The translations under genes were made by a program, and so were the position numbers. The notes under the pieces were generated by a model. It saw nothing but the letters and a program-made list of their open reading frames with translations, was not told the origin of the DNA and made no database searches. From positions 124,001-188,000 of the forward strand of contig NOUX01000007.1 of NCBI GenBank assembly GCA_002245855.1: DNA of 64,000 bases. The letters are read 5' to 3'. Every line of letters begins with the position of its first letter. The stretch's first letter is position 1. Of the stretch, positions 17,842 to 26,497 are shown piece after piece. Origin of the DNA: Sphingobacterium cellulitidis. Lineage in GTDB: Bacteria; Bacteroidota; Bacteroidia; Sphingobacteriales; Sphingobacteriaceae.

Positions 17842-18852
17842 TTATTTGAGTACTAATTTAGAAGGGAATACCACATCTTGCGGTGTTTCGGTATATTCTT
17901 TCTTATCTATACAATCGAACAATATCTCAGCGGCTTTCTGAGCTTGTTTATCAGGATATTGTTCGATACTTCCCATCGGCGGATTATCCATGTATTTCCA
18001 AAGCGGATAATTCGCATAGCTAATAAAGAACATATCTTGATTCAAGACAATTCCGCGTTGTTTAGCATAGCGGATAAGGTCTAATGTAACGAAGTCATTA
18101 AAGGATACGACTGCAGAAGGGCGGTTAGGAAGTGAGCAAATCTTTTCCATTGCTTCTTCATTACCTTGTTCCGTCAGGTCCGTATTGACAATAGAACTAG
18201 CATCTGCAGGGATACCATATTTATCCAAAGCACTTTGGAATGCTTCTGCCCTTTCTTTCGACGCCAATAAGCCTTCAGGACCATTAATCAAAGCAATATT
18301 TCGATGTCCTCGGTCCACAAAAGCTGCCATAGCTTCGATCATCCCAGAGGCAAGATCGCTATATACTTTATGGACATGGGGAAGATCAGGAACACAGTCA
18401 AAGAAGACAATAGGAATCTCTGTTTTTGCGAGTAATTCAAAGAAATCAGTATCACCCGTATTTTTACTCATGGAGATCAAAATACCATCCACCCGATGTT
18501 TTTTAAAGGTTTGAATAATATTTAATTCTCTATTTTCATCATCTAGGGACTGCCCAAGGAGCACTGTATATTTCTTATCCTCGGCCACGTTTTCAATAGC
18601 GCTGATAGCTTCAGAGAAAAATGGTTCAGATAGTTTAGGCAGAATCACCCCAATCGTAAAAGTTTTACGTTGTTTAAAGAATATTGCAGTTTGATTAGGT
18701 TCATATTCCATTTCTTCTGCCATCTTTTTAACACGCATAGTTGTTACCAATCCGATACTAGGATGGTCATTCAATGCACGCGAAACAGTAGAAGGAGAAA
18801 TTTTTAATTTCCTTGCAATTTCTTTGATAGTAGTTGGTTTATTTCCTGCCAT
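17842..18852 (-). CDS. LacI-family transcription regulator
   Basis: The 336-residue protein has an N-terminal LacI helix-turn-helix (TTIKEIARKLKISPSTVSRAL, hinge helix with RVKKMAEEMEYEPN). A periplasmic-binding-protein-like effector domain follows (FTIGVILPKLSEPFF, DGILISMSK, RNIALINGP). LacI proteins bind a sugar or other small ligand and release DNA. In Bacteroidetes they often control carbohydrate genes. The nearest upstream gene on the same strand, an S41 protease, ends 31 bp away, so it may be read from that operon. No catabolic gene adjoins it, and its target is unknown. Confidence 0.93.
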   Translation of the reverse strand: MAGNKPTTIKEIARKLKISPSTVSRALNDHPSIGLVTTMRVKKMAEEMEYEPNQTAIFFKQRKTFTIGVILPKLSEPFFSEAISAIENVAEDKKYTVLLGQSLDDENRELNIIQTFKKHRVDGILISMSKNTGDTDFFELLAKTEIPIVFFDCVPDLPHVHKVYSDLASGMIEAMAAFVDRGHRNIALINGPEGLLASKERAEAFQSALDKYGIPADASSIVNTDLTEQGNEEAMEKICSLPNRPSAVVSFNDFVTLDLIRYAKQRGIVLNQDMFFISYANYPLWKYMDNPPMGSIEQYPDKQAQKAAEILFDCIDKKEYTETPQDVVFPSKLVLK

Positions 18853-18883
18853 ACTTCAAAGTTAATAATTTAATAATGATAAA

Positions 18884-20323
18884 TTAGTCCTTTAGCATAT
18901 TCCGACGAGGGATTTTATTCAGTTCTTTCGTAGTTCTAGTAGAAGAGCTACGGCTTACTGACATTCTACTCGAGGCTTTAGCATTTGACCCCAACAAGAG
19001 ATCCAAACCCTTTCGGGTCATGTCTTCGGATGCATCGCCAAATTGTTTGTAAAAATTATCATTTATAAAAGGATAATCTGCAGGGATACCATCCCAATAA
19101 TCCGTATAGTTTGCCGCATTTATAATTTTAAAGGAAGCAGCCCAAAGCCCCACATCCTCCAAGATATCCTCTCTAAAGAAGCCTACCGGTTTACCATAAG
19201 TTGCTGCATCGTATCCAACGATTTTCACGTTCATATACGGTTTAAGTGCGGCAATCACGATTTCACTTGCCGATGCGGTATAATCACTGACCAAGAAAAC
19301 AACGTTTTTAATTTCAGTAGTATTGCTTTTTACAAAAACTTCATCGATAAAATCATTGCTACCCTGATCGCGTTCTTTTTTCAGGTTTTTATTCAAATCA
19401 TATTTAAACATTACCTTTCCATCCCCAGAGGAATTAATGATTTTATTCAGGAGATAAATGGCAGAACTAACATATCCACCACCGTTATATCTTAAATCAA
19501 CGATTAAGTTGCTAATATTATCTCTACCAAATGCAGCGAAAGTAGAATCAATTCCTTTTTTCATTTTAGAATCCACCCCTCTATTGGAAAGTTCTTCAAA
19601 GGAAGAAAGAGCAATATAACCGGCTTTTTTACCATTTTCTGTAAATACACGACCGATTTGAAATGGTTGGATATCATAGGAGCTGTATTCTAAATTGTAA
19701 GAGGTTTTCACCTTCCTTGGGTTTTCAACAGTAATACTTAAGGTTTGTCCTTCAATGTACTGGTCAATTCTGGTTTTATTGCTAAAGACCATCTTTTTAT
19801 CCCCTTCCATTTCGATTACTTTATCCCCTCTTTTTATTCCAGCAACCTGGCCTGGTGAACCACCTTCAACGAAATAAACAAACAAACTATCACCACGGTT
19901 ACCATCAAAAGCCATGTACAGGCCATAGCCATCAGCTAAATCAGCCTTGGCGAATGCTTTTGCATCCGAGCTGATATCCTCCAACCATGAAAATCGATCC
20001 ATTGGTCCATCATAATCGGGATGGAATTTATAATCAGTTTTACGCGGAGTCTGGTTCATCAAATAAGATAAGAGGTCATCAGAATCCTTAAACCTATCTG
20101 TTAATTTGGAAATAGGATTTGCTACTTCAATAGAAGATTCCCAATAAGATAAATACTTATATTTTGAATATACACTATCCAGGACTTGTTGAGCAACGGT
20201 TCTAGTATCCCCTCCAGGTCTTGGTGGAGGAGTTATTTTGGTAGTATCCTTTTTACATCCGAACAAGGAAACTAAGGTCAATAAGATCAGTAGTTTTCCA
20301 ATTAAAGTATTTCTCATTAGCAT
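18884..20323 (-). CDS. S41 peptidase lipoprotein with PDZ domain (second of two paralogues)
   Basis: The 479-residue protein has a lipoprotein signal with C23 in SLFGC-KKD. A PDZ domain (about 135-205, including GSPGQVAGIKRGDKVI) precedes the S41 tail-specific-protease core. Core elements are LIVDLRYNGGG, the catalytic serine in YTASASE (around 351-353) and the partner lysine K378 in YGKPVG. S41 proteases cleave damaged or specific proteins near their C-termini in the periplasm. It shares the same layout and motifs with the gene just upstream, 64 bp away, and is almost certainly a tandem duplicate. Two in-frame ATGs (20323 and 20317) are possible starts. Confidence 0.9.
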   Translation of the reverse strand: MLMRNTLIGKLLILLTLVSLFGCKKDTTKITPPPRPGGDTRTVAQQVLDSVYSKYKYLSYWESSIEVANPISKLTDRFKDSDDLLSYLMNQTPRKTDYKFHPDYDGPMDRFSWLEDISSDAKAFAKADLADGYGLYMAFDGNRGDSLFVYFVEGGSPGQVAGIKRGDKVIEMEGDKKMVFSNKTRIDQYIEGQTLSITVENPRKVKTSYNLEYSSYDIQPFQIGRVFTENGKKAGYIALSSFEELSNRGVDSKMKKGIDSTFAAFGRDNISNLIVDLRYNGGGYVSSAIYLLNKIINSSGDGKVMFKYDLNKNLKKERDQGSNDFIDEVFVKSNTTEIKNVVFLVSDYTASASEIVIAALKPYMNVKIVGYDAATYGKPVGFFREDILEDVGLWAASFKIINAANYTDYWDGIPADYPFINDNFYKQFGDASEDMTRKGLDLLLGSNAKASSRMSVSRSSSTRTTKELNKIPRRNMLKD

Positions 20324-20387
20324 AATTAAGTAAAATCACCACATGCAAAAGTGATTCCATTTATTGACAGTGATTTCTTTAAAAAGA

Positions 20388-21869
20388 TTAATCCAACGGT
20401 GGCAATGTATTAAAATTCTGATCTAAGAACTTATACATGTTATTACGATAGCCTTTTTTCTCAGGTATATCCATCTCTTCCAAGCGGTTCAATCCATCTT
20501 TTGTTTTACGGCTGCTAGCTTTCGCCCAGTCGTTCGGTTTCATGATATCATTGATTGCAGTGTTCAAGAATGCTTCATCCGTATTTCCTAGTTCAGAAAA
20601 GAACCCATCGGAGGCATTGGTAATTCGGCCAGTTAAGCCGTTGAAATAGTCCCCATAACCATCTTTATTGATGGTCTGGAAAGAGGTGATATATAAATCA
20701 GCAAAGCCATTGACAACTGGTAACCCAAAAAAACCTACTGGTTTGCCGTAAGTTCCTTTACCATTGATGGTGATAATTTCAACATCCATATAAGGTTTCA
20801 GAACATTCATGACCAATTCACTGGCAGAAGCTGTACCAGGAGTTCCCAAGAAGTAAACCCTAGGAATATTTAAAGTATTCTTTTTGTTGTAAAAAACGGA
20901 TTTAAATGGAGCTTTAGGATTATTATTATCGGTGTAGCCTTCTTGTTCGAAGTATTTATTGACCTTATAGTCATACATCTTTCCCTTAGCCCCTGCAGTC
21001 GGAACAATAAGGTTAGCCAATAATTCGGCAGAAGCTGTAGAACCACCGCTATTATATCTTAAATCAACGATCAATTCATCAATATTAGCGGTTTCAAATT
21101 CTTTGAAAGCGTTGACCATTGCTTCATAGTATTCATTTGGCCCAGACTTGCCATATACATTCACAAAGGAAGTATAGAAAAAGTAGCCTATTTTTTTATT
21201 ATTGATTGTGAATACCTTATTGATCAAAATAGGGTCGATACTATAGGCTGCACCATTTAACGCAATTGTTTTTGTTTGAGATTCACCTACGGGTTTAACG
21301 ACCAGGTTCATCGGTTCTTTACCTTCAATTAGCTTATAGTATATAGCGATTGCTTTTTTCTGATCGGTGTCGTAATTGAATTTAGTATCTCCATTAACAC
21401 TAACGATCTGCATTCCCCGTTTTAACCCAGCTTTTTCTGCTGGGGAATTTTTCTGAACAATCTTTACATAAAGATTGGTAACTCTGTTTTTATTCGGATC
21501 GACAGTGCTAATGAAAATTGGAGTCAAACCAGTTTCCTTATGTACACCTTCTTGAATTTCTTCACTCACTACCCCTTCCCTATCAATAAAGCTATAACGG
21601 TCCACTACGGTGTACTTTTTTATGGCTTCTAATACCGATTCGGCATTAGAATAGGATTTGGTGAAGGATCGTAAATCTAGTTTTCCATCGGAGCCTGCCT
21701 TGGGTTGAGGGATTTTATCTTCCCAAAGAGAAACTGCCAGGGAATAATAATACGTTGAATCTTTAAGTAAATTTTCTTTATCCGTATCAGGATTAACGGC
21801 ATCTTTCTTACAGCTTGCCCCTAGGAGCAACGAAAACAATAAGAATGGGAGTAAAAATTTTCTTTTCAT
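20388..21869 (-). CDS. S41 peptidase lipoprotein with PDZ domain (first of two paralogues)
   Basis: The 493-residue protein has lipid cysteine C20 in LLGASC-KKD. The PDZ region carries NSPAEKAGLKRGMQIVSVNG. The S41 core shows LIVDLRYNSGGSTASAELL, catalytic serine in GTPGTASASE and lysine in GTYGKPVGFFG. The start overlaps the stop of the HAD-like gene by four bases (ATGA), so translation is coupled. The gene 64 bp downstream is a paralogue. Together they are anchored proteases at the end of an operon that begins with a LolD-like ATPase, which hints at lipoprotein or envelope quality control. That link is inference. Confidence 0.92.
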   Translation of the reverse strand: MKRKFLLPFLLFSLLLGASCKKDAVNPDTDKENLLKDSTYYYSLAVSLWEDKIPQPKAGSDGKLDLRSFTKSYSNAESVLEAIKKYTVVDRYSFIDREGVVSEEIQEGVHKETGLTPIFISTVDPNKNRVTNLYVKIVQKNSPAEKAGLKRGMQIVSVNGDTKFNYDTDQKKAIAIYYKLIEGKEPMNLVVKPVGESQTKTIALNGAAYSIDPILINKVFTINNKKIGYFFYTSFVNVYGKSGPNEYYEAMVNAFKEFETANIDELIVDLRYNSGGSTASAELLANLIVPTAGAKGKMYDYKVNKYFEQEGYTDNNNPKAPFKSVFYNKKNTLNIPRVYFLGTPGTASASELVMNVLKPYMDVEIITINGKGTYGKPVGFFGLPVVNGFADLYITSFQTINKDGYGDYFNGLTGRITNASDGFFSELGNTDEAFLNTAINDIMKPNDWAKASSRKTKDGLNRLEEMDIPEKKGYRNNMYKFLDQNFNTLPPLD

Positions 21870-22426
21870 AATTTAGCTATATTGTCTTCAATGAAAAATA
21901 AGTCGCTTTTTTGGACTTGATTTTCAGAAGCAATATAGGTAAATGGATCAATATTTCGGAAATTTAACTCGTCGATAAAATAAATTTTTACATTTCTATC
22001 AAAGCCCTGCCAATCAATGTGTTTGACTTTATTTAATTGCAATGCAGGGTTCCCTTTGGTCAAAATTCCTATCTGTCCTCCTTTTTCGAGAATAGAGGCA
22101 AATAATAGCTTGGTTTCATTAAAAAGAAACAGTTTCAATGGAAGGTGTCCATTGACCATCAGTCTTTCAAAATTCTCCTTGTAGTCATTTTTAAAATTGA
22201 ATTTCTTGGCTGTTAGATTGTAAAGATTTTCCTCAGCACTTTCCATATAGGTTTCCTTCATAAAATTCACCATTTCAGTAGCAATTGGTCTACCTTCGGT
22301 AAATTCCACGAATTGAGAAAACAGATAATAAATCTGTAATAAATAGTCCTTTTTAGGAAAAAGGACGTCATCTACTTCAAATAAATAAAGTTTTTTATCA
22401 GTGGGAATATTTGCGAAATCCATCAT
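21866..22426 (-). CDS. HAD-like protein with substituted catalytic aspartate
   Basis: The 186-residue protein resembles small HAD-superfamily phosphatases. The motif I position reads LYLFEVDDVLFPK, so the nucleophilic Asp is replaced by Glu (E17) and the usual Thr/Val position is Val. The second Asp (D19) is kept. Motif II corresponds to IGILTKGN and motif IV to SDLFFIEDN. The 20-150 region is helical, like a C1 cap. Without the nucleophile it may bind rather than hydrolyse its ligand, or use Glu weakly. Its start overlaps the previous stop by one base (TAATG) and its stop overlaps the next start, so it is translationally coupled on both sides. Confidence 0.7.
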   Translation of the reverse strand: MMDFANIPTDKKLYLFEVDDVLFPKKDYLLQIYYLFSQFVEFTEGRPIATEMVNFMKETYMESAEENLYNLTAKKFNFKNDYKENFERLMVNGHLPLKLFLFNETKLLFASILEKGGQIGILTKGNPALQLNKVKHIDWQGFDRNVKIYFIDELNFRNIDPFTYIASENQVQKSDLFFIEDNIAKL

Positions 22427-22896
22427 TATTTAATTGTACAAAGCGCTAAATCATCACCTTCATCAGAAACAGCGAAAAGACCGGTCATTTCTATCTCCAA
22501 TTTAGAGTCAGAGATAAGGTTTACGCCTTTTTCACATAGAATTAAATCGATATTTGAAGGTGGATTTTCCAGAACAAATAATTCTTCTAGTTCTTCCTTG
22601 CTTGGGCTTAATAATTTTGTACCATACTCTTCCAGAAGGATTTTAGCTTCGGTTAAAGCATTGATTTCTGCAAGGCCAAGAGGTAATAGAAAGTCAATTT
22701 GTTTATCAAGGCATAACTTCAATAGTTCATGGGCAAAAGTTGGATTAGCTGCCGTTGGAATGGTATTGTAATTTGCGGCAAGGAAACTTGGCACCTCTTC
22801 AGAGGTTGCGAAAATAATTTCAAAATGGGTATTCAAGATTTTGGACAGCCTTTGTGCCAAAGGTCTGGTTCCAAAAGTGATTAACATCTTTTGCAT
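22426..22896 (-). CDS. Pre-ATP-grasp-like stand-alone domain protein, function unknown
   Basis: The 156-residue protein has a Rossmann-like start (KMLITFGTRPLAQRLSKIL) and then DKQIDFLLPLGLAEINALTEA and EYGTKLLSPSKEEL. That order is what one sees in the N-terminal pre-ATP-grasp domain of carbamoyl-phosphate-synthase-like and PylC-like enzymes. The ATP-grasp domain itself is absent: the protein ends where it would begin. I do not recognise a named family. The gene starts one base after the LolD stop and overlaps the HAD-like gene, so it is a fixed part of this operon. Confidence 0.55.
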   Translation of the reverse strand: MQKMLITFGTRPLAQRLSKILNTHFEIIFATSEEVPSFLAANYNTIPTAANPTFAHELLKLCLDKQIDFLLPLGLAEINALTEAKILLEEYGTKLLSPSKEELEELFVLENPPSNIDLILCEKGVNLISDSKLEIEMTGLFAVSDEGDDLALCTIK

Positions 22897-22897
22897 A

Positions 22898-23551
22898 TTA
22901 ATAGATTAGTCCGTCGCGCATATGAATGGTACGGTCGGAAATTCTTGCTAATTCTTCGTTATGGGTTACAATGATAAAGGTTTGCTGCATTTTATCTCGC
23001 AGGTCAAAGAACAGCTGGTGTAGTGCTGTAGCATTTTCAGAGTCCAGGTTTCCCGAAGGTTCATCAGCTAAAATCAGTGTAGGATTATTAATAAGTGCTC
23101 TTGCGACTGATACTCTTTGTTGCTCACCACCAGACATCGCTGCTGGCTTATGATTTGCGCGATGTGCTACTCCTAAAATATCGAGAAGTTCCATGGCTCT
23201 TTTTTCGACATTTTTTTTATCCTGACCAGCGATGAATCCTGGGATAGACACATTTTCCAGAGCCGTAAATTCAGGTAGCAGATGGTGGAATTGAAACACA
23301 AAGCCTATATGTTGGTTTCTAAAATCACTTAGTTTTTTTTCATTGAGGGCAAATACATCTTCTCCTTCGATCAGGACGGTTCCTTGATCAGGTTTGTCGA
23401 GGGTTCCGATAATATGGAGTAAGGTACTTTTTCCGGCGCCGGAGGCTCCTACGATGGAAACGATTTCGCCTTTACGGACAGAAATACTAACGCCTTTTAG
23501 GATTTCGAGGTCGCCATAGGACTTAAAAATATTATTTGCCTTTAAGATCAT
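22898..23551 (-). CDS. ABC transporter ATP-binding protein, LolD/MacB type
   Basis: The 217-residue ATPase carries Walker A GASGAGKS (35-42), Q-loop in [13 protein letters not shown], signature [14 protein letters not shown] and Walker [13 protein letters not shown]. The [16 protein letters not shown] stretch is typical of LolD, the ATPase that powers lipoprotein release from the inner membrane. MacB and FtsE are less likely alternatives. The frame is open further upstream, but [13 protein letters not shown] at 23551 is the normal family start. No permease gene lies near it. It heads an operon that includes two lipoprotein proteases. Confidence 0.88.
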   Translation of the reverse strand: MILKANNIFKSYGDLEILKGVSISVRKGEIVSIVGASGAGKSTLLHIIGTLDKPDQGTVLIEGEDVFALNEKKLSDFRNQHIGFVFQFHHLLPEFTALENVSIPGFIAGQDKKNVEKRAMELLDILGVAHRANHKPAAMSGGEQQRVSVARALINNPTLILADEPSGNLDSENATALHQLFFDLRDKMQQTFIIVTHNEELARISDRTIHMRDGLIY

Positions 23552-23696
23552 AATGCGAAAATAATAAAAAACAAAAACATGTGGTTGCAAAGGGCAGATA
23601 ATATCGGGGAATCAAAAAAGAGATGACAATTTAATCGTAATAATAACTTGTCCCTTCCGAATAAATACGCTATTTTTACAGCAAATTTTTTTATCA

Positions 23697-24896
23697 ATGA
23701 ACATTCACGAATATCAAGGAAAAGAAATACTTAAGAGTTTCGGTGTAAGAGTACAAGAAGGTATTGTTGCTGAAACCCCAGAGCAAGCTGTTGAGGCTGC
23801 AAAGAGAATGAAAGAAGAATTCAACTCGGATTGGGTTGTGGTAAAAGCACAGATCCATGCGGGTGGCCGTGGTAAAGGTGGTGGTGTTAAATTAGCTAAA
23901 AACCAAGATGAGGTATTGCAACGTGCAACAGACATCATTGGCATGCAGTTAGTGACTCCACAGACTGGTCCAGAAGGTAAAAAAGTTAATAAGGTTTTAA
24001 TTGCGCAGGATGTTTACTATCCTGGAGACAGTGAGACTAAAGAATTCTACATGTCTGTTTTATTAGACCGTGCAACAGGTCGTAACATCATTATGTACTC
24101 TACAGAAGGTGGTATGGATATCGAGGAAGTTGCTGAGAAAACTCCACATTTAATTTTCAAGGAAGAGATTGATCCTAAAGTAGGACTTCAAGGATTCCAA
24201 GCACGTAAGATTGCATTCAACTTAGGTTTATCAGGTGCTGCGCACAAGGATATGGTTAAGTTTGTTGCTGCCTTATACAAAGCATACGATTCAATTGATG
24301 CTTCCATGTTTGAGATCAACCCAGTATTAAAAACTTCAGACGATAAAATTCTTGCAGTAGATGCGAAAGTAAACTTGGATGAGAACGCATTATACCGTCA
24401 TCCAGAAATTGCTGCATTACGTGATATTACAGAAGAGGATCCTACAGAAGTAGAAGCTGGAGAATTCAACTTAAACTACGTTAAACTTGATGGAAACGTA
24501 GGATGTATGGTAAACGGTGCTGGTTTAGCGATGGCTACTATGGACATCATTAAAATCGCTGGTGGTGAGCCTGCAAACTTCTTAGATGTTGGTGGTACTG
24601 CAAATGCTGAAACAGTAAAAGCTGGTTTCAACATTATCTTAAAAGACCCTAACGTAAAAGCTATTTTGATTAACATCTTCGGTGGTATCGTTCGTTGTGA
24701 CCGTGTTGCTCAAGGTGTTATCGATGCATATAACGAAATCGGAAATATTCCAGTTCCAATTATCGTTCGTTTACAAGGTACAAATGCTAAAGAAGCTAAA
24801 GAATTAATCGATAATTCAGGCTTGCAAGTGTACTCTGCAATCTTATTGAAAGAAGCTGCAGAACTTGTAACTAAAGTATTAGAAGAAGGAAAATAA
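23697..24896 (+). CDS. sucC: Succinate-CoA ligase (ADP-forming) beta subunit
   Basis: The 399-residue protein starts [17 protein letters not shown], the standard SucC opening. It contains an ATP-grasp domain ([19 protein letters not shown]) and the C-terminal CoA-ligase domain with [15 protein letters not shown] and [11 protein letters not shown]. It converts succinyl-CoA to succinate with substrate-level phosphorylation in the TCA cycle. The alpha subunit gene sucD is not beside it: hemL follows after a strong terminator, so sucC is monocistronic. Separation of sucC and sucD is common in Bacteroidetes. Confidence 0.98.
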   Translation: MNIHEYQGKEILKSFGVRVQEGIVAETPEQAVEAAKRMKEEFNSDWVVVKAQIHAGGRGKGGGVKLAKNQDEVLQRATDIIGMQLVTPQTGPEGKKVNKVLIAQDVYYPGDSETKEFYMSVLLDRATGRNIIMYSTEGGMDIEEVAEKTPHLIFKEEIDPKVGLQGFQARKIAFNLGLSGAAHKDMVKFVAALYKAYDSIDASMFEINPVLKTSDDKILAVDAKVNLDENALYRHPEIAALRDITEEDPTEVEAGEFNLNYVKLDGNVGCMVNGAGLAMATMDIIKIAGGEPANFLDVGGTANAETVKAGFNIILKDPNVKAILINIFGGIVRCDRVAQGVIDAYNEIGNIPVPIIVRLQGTNAKEAKELIDNSGLQVYSAILLKEAAELVTKVLEEGK

Positions 24897-24908
24897 TTCT
24901 TTCCACAC

Positions 24909-24953
24909 AAAAAAAAGAGCGGGCTTTTCAAAAGGAAGCCCGCTCTTTTTTTT
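24909..24953 (+). terminator. Strong terminator of sucC
   Basis: A perfect 18-bp stem (24909-24926 with 24936-24953) has the core GAGCGGGCTT / AAGCCCGCTC and eight A and eight T at the ends. It is immediately followed by the heptad repeat element. Confidence 0.95.
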
Positions 24954-25089
24954 AGTAGTTAGTAGTTAGTAGTTAGACTTTCCTATAGTTGATTATTAGG
25001 CTATTATATAGTTTCTTAAACTATCATTTTTCCGTCATAGGTCTAAATACTCTATACTAAATACTAAATACTACCCAGTAAATACTACT
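24954..25089. repeat. Heptad-armed palindromic intergenic element A
   Basis: The left arm is three exact copies of AGTAGTT (24954-24974) ending in AGAC. The right arm (25041-25089) contains ATACTAA at 25054-25060 and 25061-25067, then ATACTAC, and begins with GTCTAAATAC. Reversed, the right heptads read TTAGTAT and match the left heptads TTAGTAG except for one base. Inner edges AGAC and GTCT are also inverted. The core of about 60 bp is unique. The right end overlaps the hemL -7 box. It has the same design as element B at 27372-27530. Confidence 0.7.
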
Positions 25090-25093
25090 TTTG
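25086..25093 (+). promoter_or_regulatory. -7 promoter box of hemL
   Basis: TACTTTTG matches TAnnTTTG and lies 16 nt before ATG 25110. It is formed partly by the right end of repeat element A. Confidence 0.5.
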
Positions 25094-25109
25094 TAACAGA
25101 CAAAAAGAA

Positions 25110-26429
25110 ATGATTATGACAACATCTACTTCAGATATTTCTCGGGAGAAGTCGGGCAAGTTATTTGAAAAGGCTAAGGAATATTTTCCTGGCGGTGTAA
25201 ACTCTCCCGTACGCGCATTCAAATCTGTTTATGGAACGCCATTGTTTATCGAGCGTGGTGATAAGGCACATTTATGGGATGCTGATGGGAATGAATTTAT
25301 TGATTACTGTTGTTCATGGGGTCCATTGATCCTAGGGCATAACACTCCGGAGATTCGTGAAGCCGTTCAAGAGCAATTAGGTAAAGGCTTAAGTTTTGGA
25401 GCCCCTACTGCCCTGGAAAATGATTTAGCAGAATTGATCTTGAGCAATAATAAAAAGATTGAGAAAATTCGTTTTGTAAGTTCAGGAACAGAGGCGGTGA
25501 TGTCTGCGATTCGTTTAGCGCGTGGATATACCAAAAGAGATAAAATCGTAAAATTTGAAGGTTGTTACCATGGTCACTCCGATTCCCTATTGGTGAAGGC
25601 AGGATCAGGATTAGTAACCTTTGGCGAAACCTCATCTGCAGGGGTTCCAAAGGCATTTGCTGATGAAACCATTGTAATTGCATTAAATGATAAGGAAGCT
25701 TTAAAGAAAGTTTTTGCAGACTTTAAAGATCAAATTGCAGCTGTAATTATTGAAGGAGTACCTGCCAATAACGGGTTATTAATTCAAGATAAGGATTACA
25801 TTCATTTCCTAAGAGATATTACCAAGGTGAACGGAACTTTATTGATTATGGATGAAGTGATCACCGGTTTCCGTTTAGGCTTTGAAGGAGCATCCAAGTA
25901 TTATGACATTCAACCGGATATTTTGACTTATGGAAAAATTATCGGTGGCGGAATGCCAGTAGGTGCTTATGGAGCTTCTAAAGAATTAATGGGATGTATC
26001 TCTCCAGATGGTTCTGTTTATCAAGCTGGAACTTTATCTGGTAATCCTGTTGCTATGGCAGCTGGTATTGCAGCCTTACAAATTCTAGCTCAACCAGGGT
26101 TCTATGAGAAATTAGAAAAAACAACTCAAGCTTTTGTGAATGAGTTACGTTCATTCATTGAAGAGAATGGATTTGAAGTAAGCATAACCACGATAGGTTC
26201 CATTTTCTGGTTCGCATTTACAGCTAAGGAAAAAATCCAAAGAGCGGATGAAATCGATCCAGCCTCAATGGAAAAATATAAAGTCATGCACAGAGAATTA
26301 TTGAATAGAGGGATTTATTTTGGACCTTCAGGATACGAGGTAGGCTTTATTTCTGCTGCACATACAGAAGATGACATTAAAAAAACTTTAGTTGCTATAA
26401 AAGAAGCGTTACAGATTGTTTTTCAATAA
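25110..26429 (+). CDS. hemL: Glutamate-1-semialdehyde 2,1-aminomutase
   Basis: The 439-residue PLP enzyme converts glutamate-1-semialdehyde to 5-aminolevulinate in the C5 heme pathway. Family marks are FPGGVNSPVRAFKSVYGTP, SSGTEAVMSAIRLARGYT, GCYHGHSDSLLVKAGSG and the PLP lysine K276 in LTYGKIIGGGMPVGAYG. Two ATGs are possible, 25110 and 25116; the second gives MTTSTSDIS. A TACTTTTG promoter box lies upstream. The next gene on the strand is a lipoprotein with a separate spacer. No other heme gene is seen here. Confidence 0.97.
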   Translation: MIMTTSTSDISREKSGKLFEKAKEYFPGGVNSPVRAFKSVYGTPLFIERGDKAHLWDADGNEFIDYCCSWGPLILGHNTPEIREAVQEQLGKGLSFGAPTALENDLAELILSNNKKIEKIRFVSSGTEAVMSAIRLARGYTKRDKIVKFEGCYHGHSDSLLVKAGSGLVTFGETSSAGVPKAFADETIVIALNDKEALKKVFADFKDQIAAVIIEGVPANNGLLIQDKDYIHFLRDITKVNGTLLIMDEVITGFRLGFEGASKYYDIQPDILTYGKIIGGGMPVGAYGASKELMGCISPDGSVYQAGTLSGNPVAMAAGIAALQILAQPGFYEKLEKTTQAFVNELRSFIEENGFEVSITTIGSIFWFAFTAKEKIQRADEIDPASMEKYKVMHRELLNRGIYFGPSGYEVGFISAAHTEDDIKKTLVAIKEALQIVFQ

Positions 26430-26497
26430 AAGCTAAACAATTTACCTTTATATTTGTTTAAATATTATAACAAATTCGACTAAATATTAATTAAGAG

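Noticed and set aside
22898..23590. Longer start of the LolD-like protein at 23590
   Set aside because: The 13 extra residues are unlike the family; [13 protein letters not shown] is the normal start.
23697..26429. sucC-hemL as one operon
   Set aside because: A strong 18-bp terminator and a separate promoter box lie between them.
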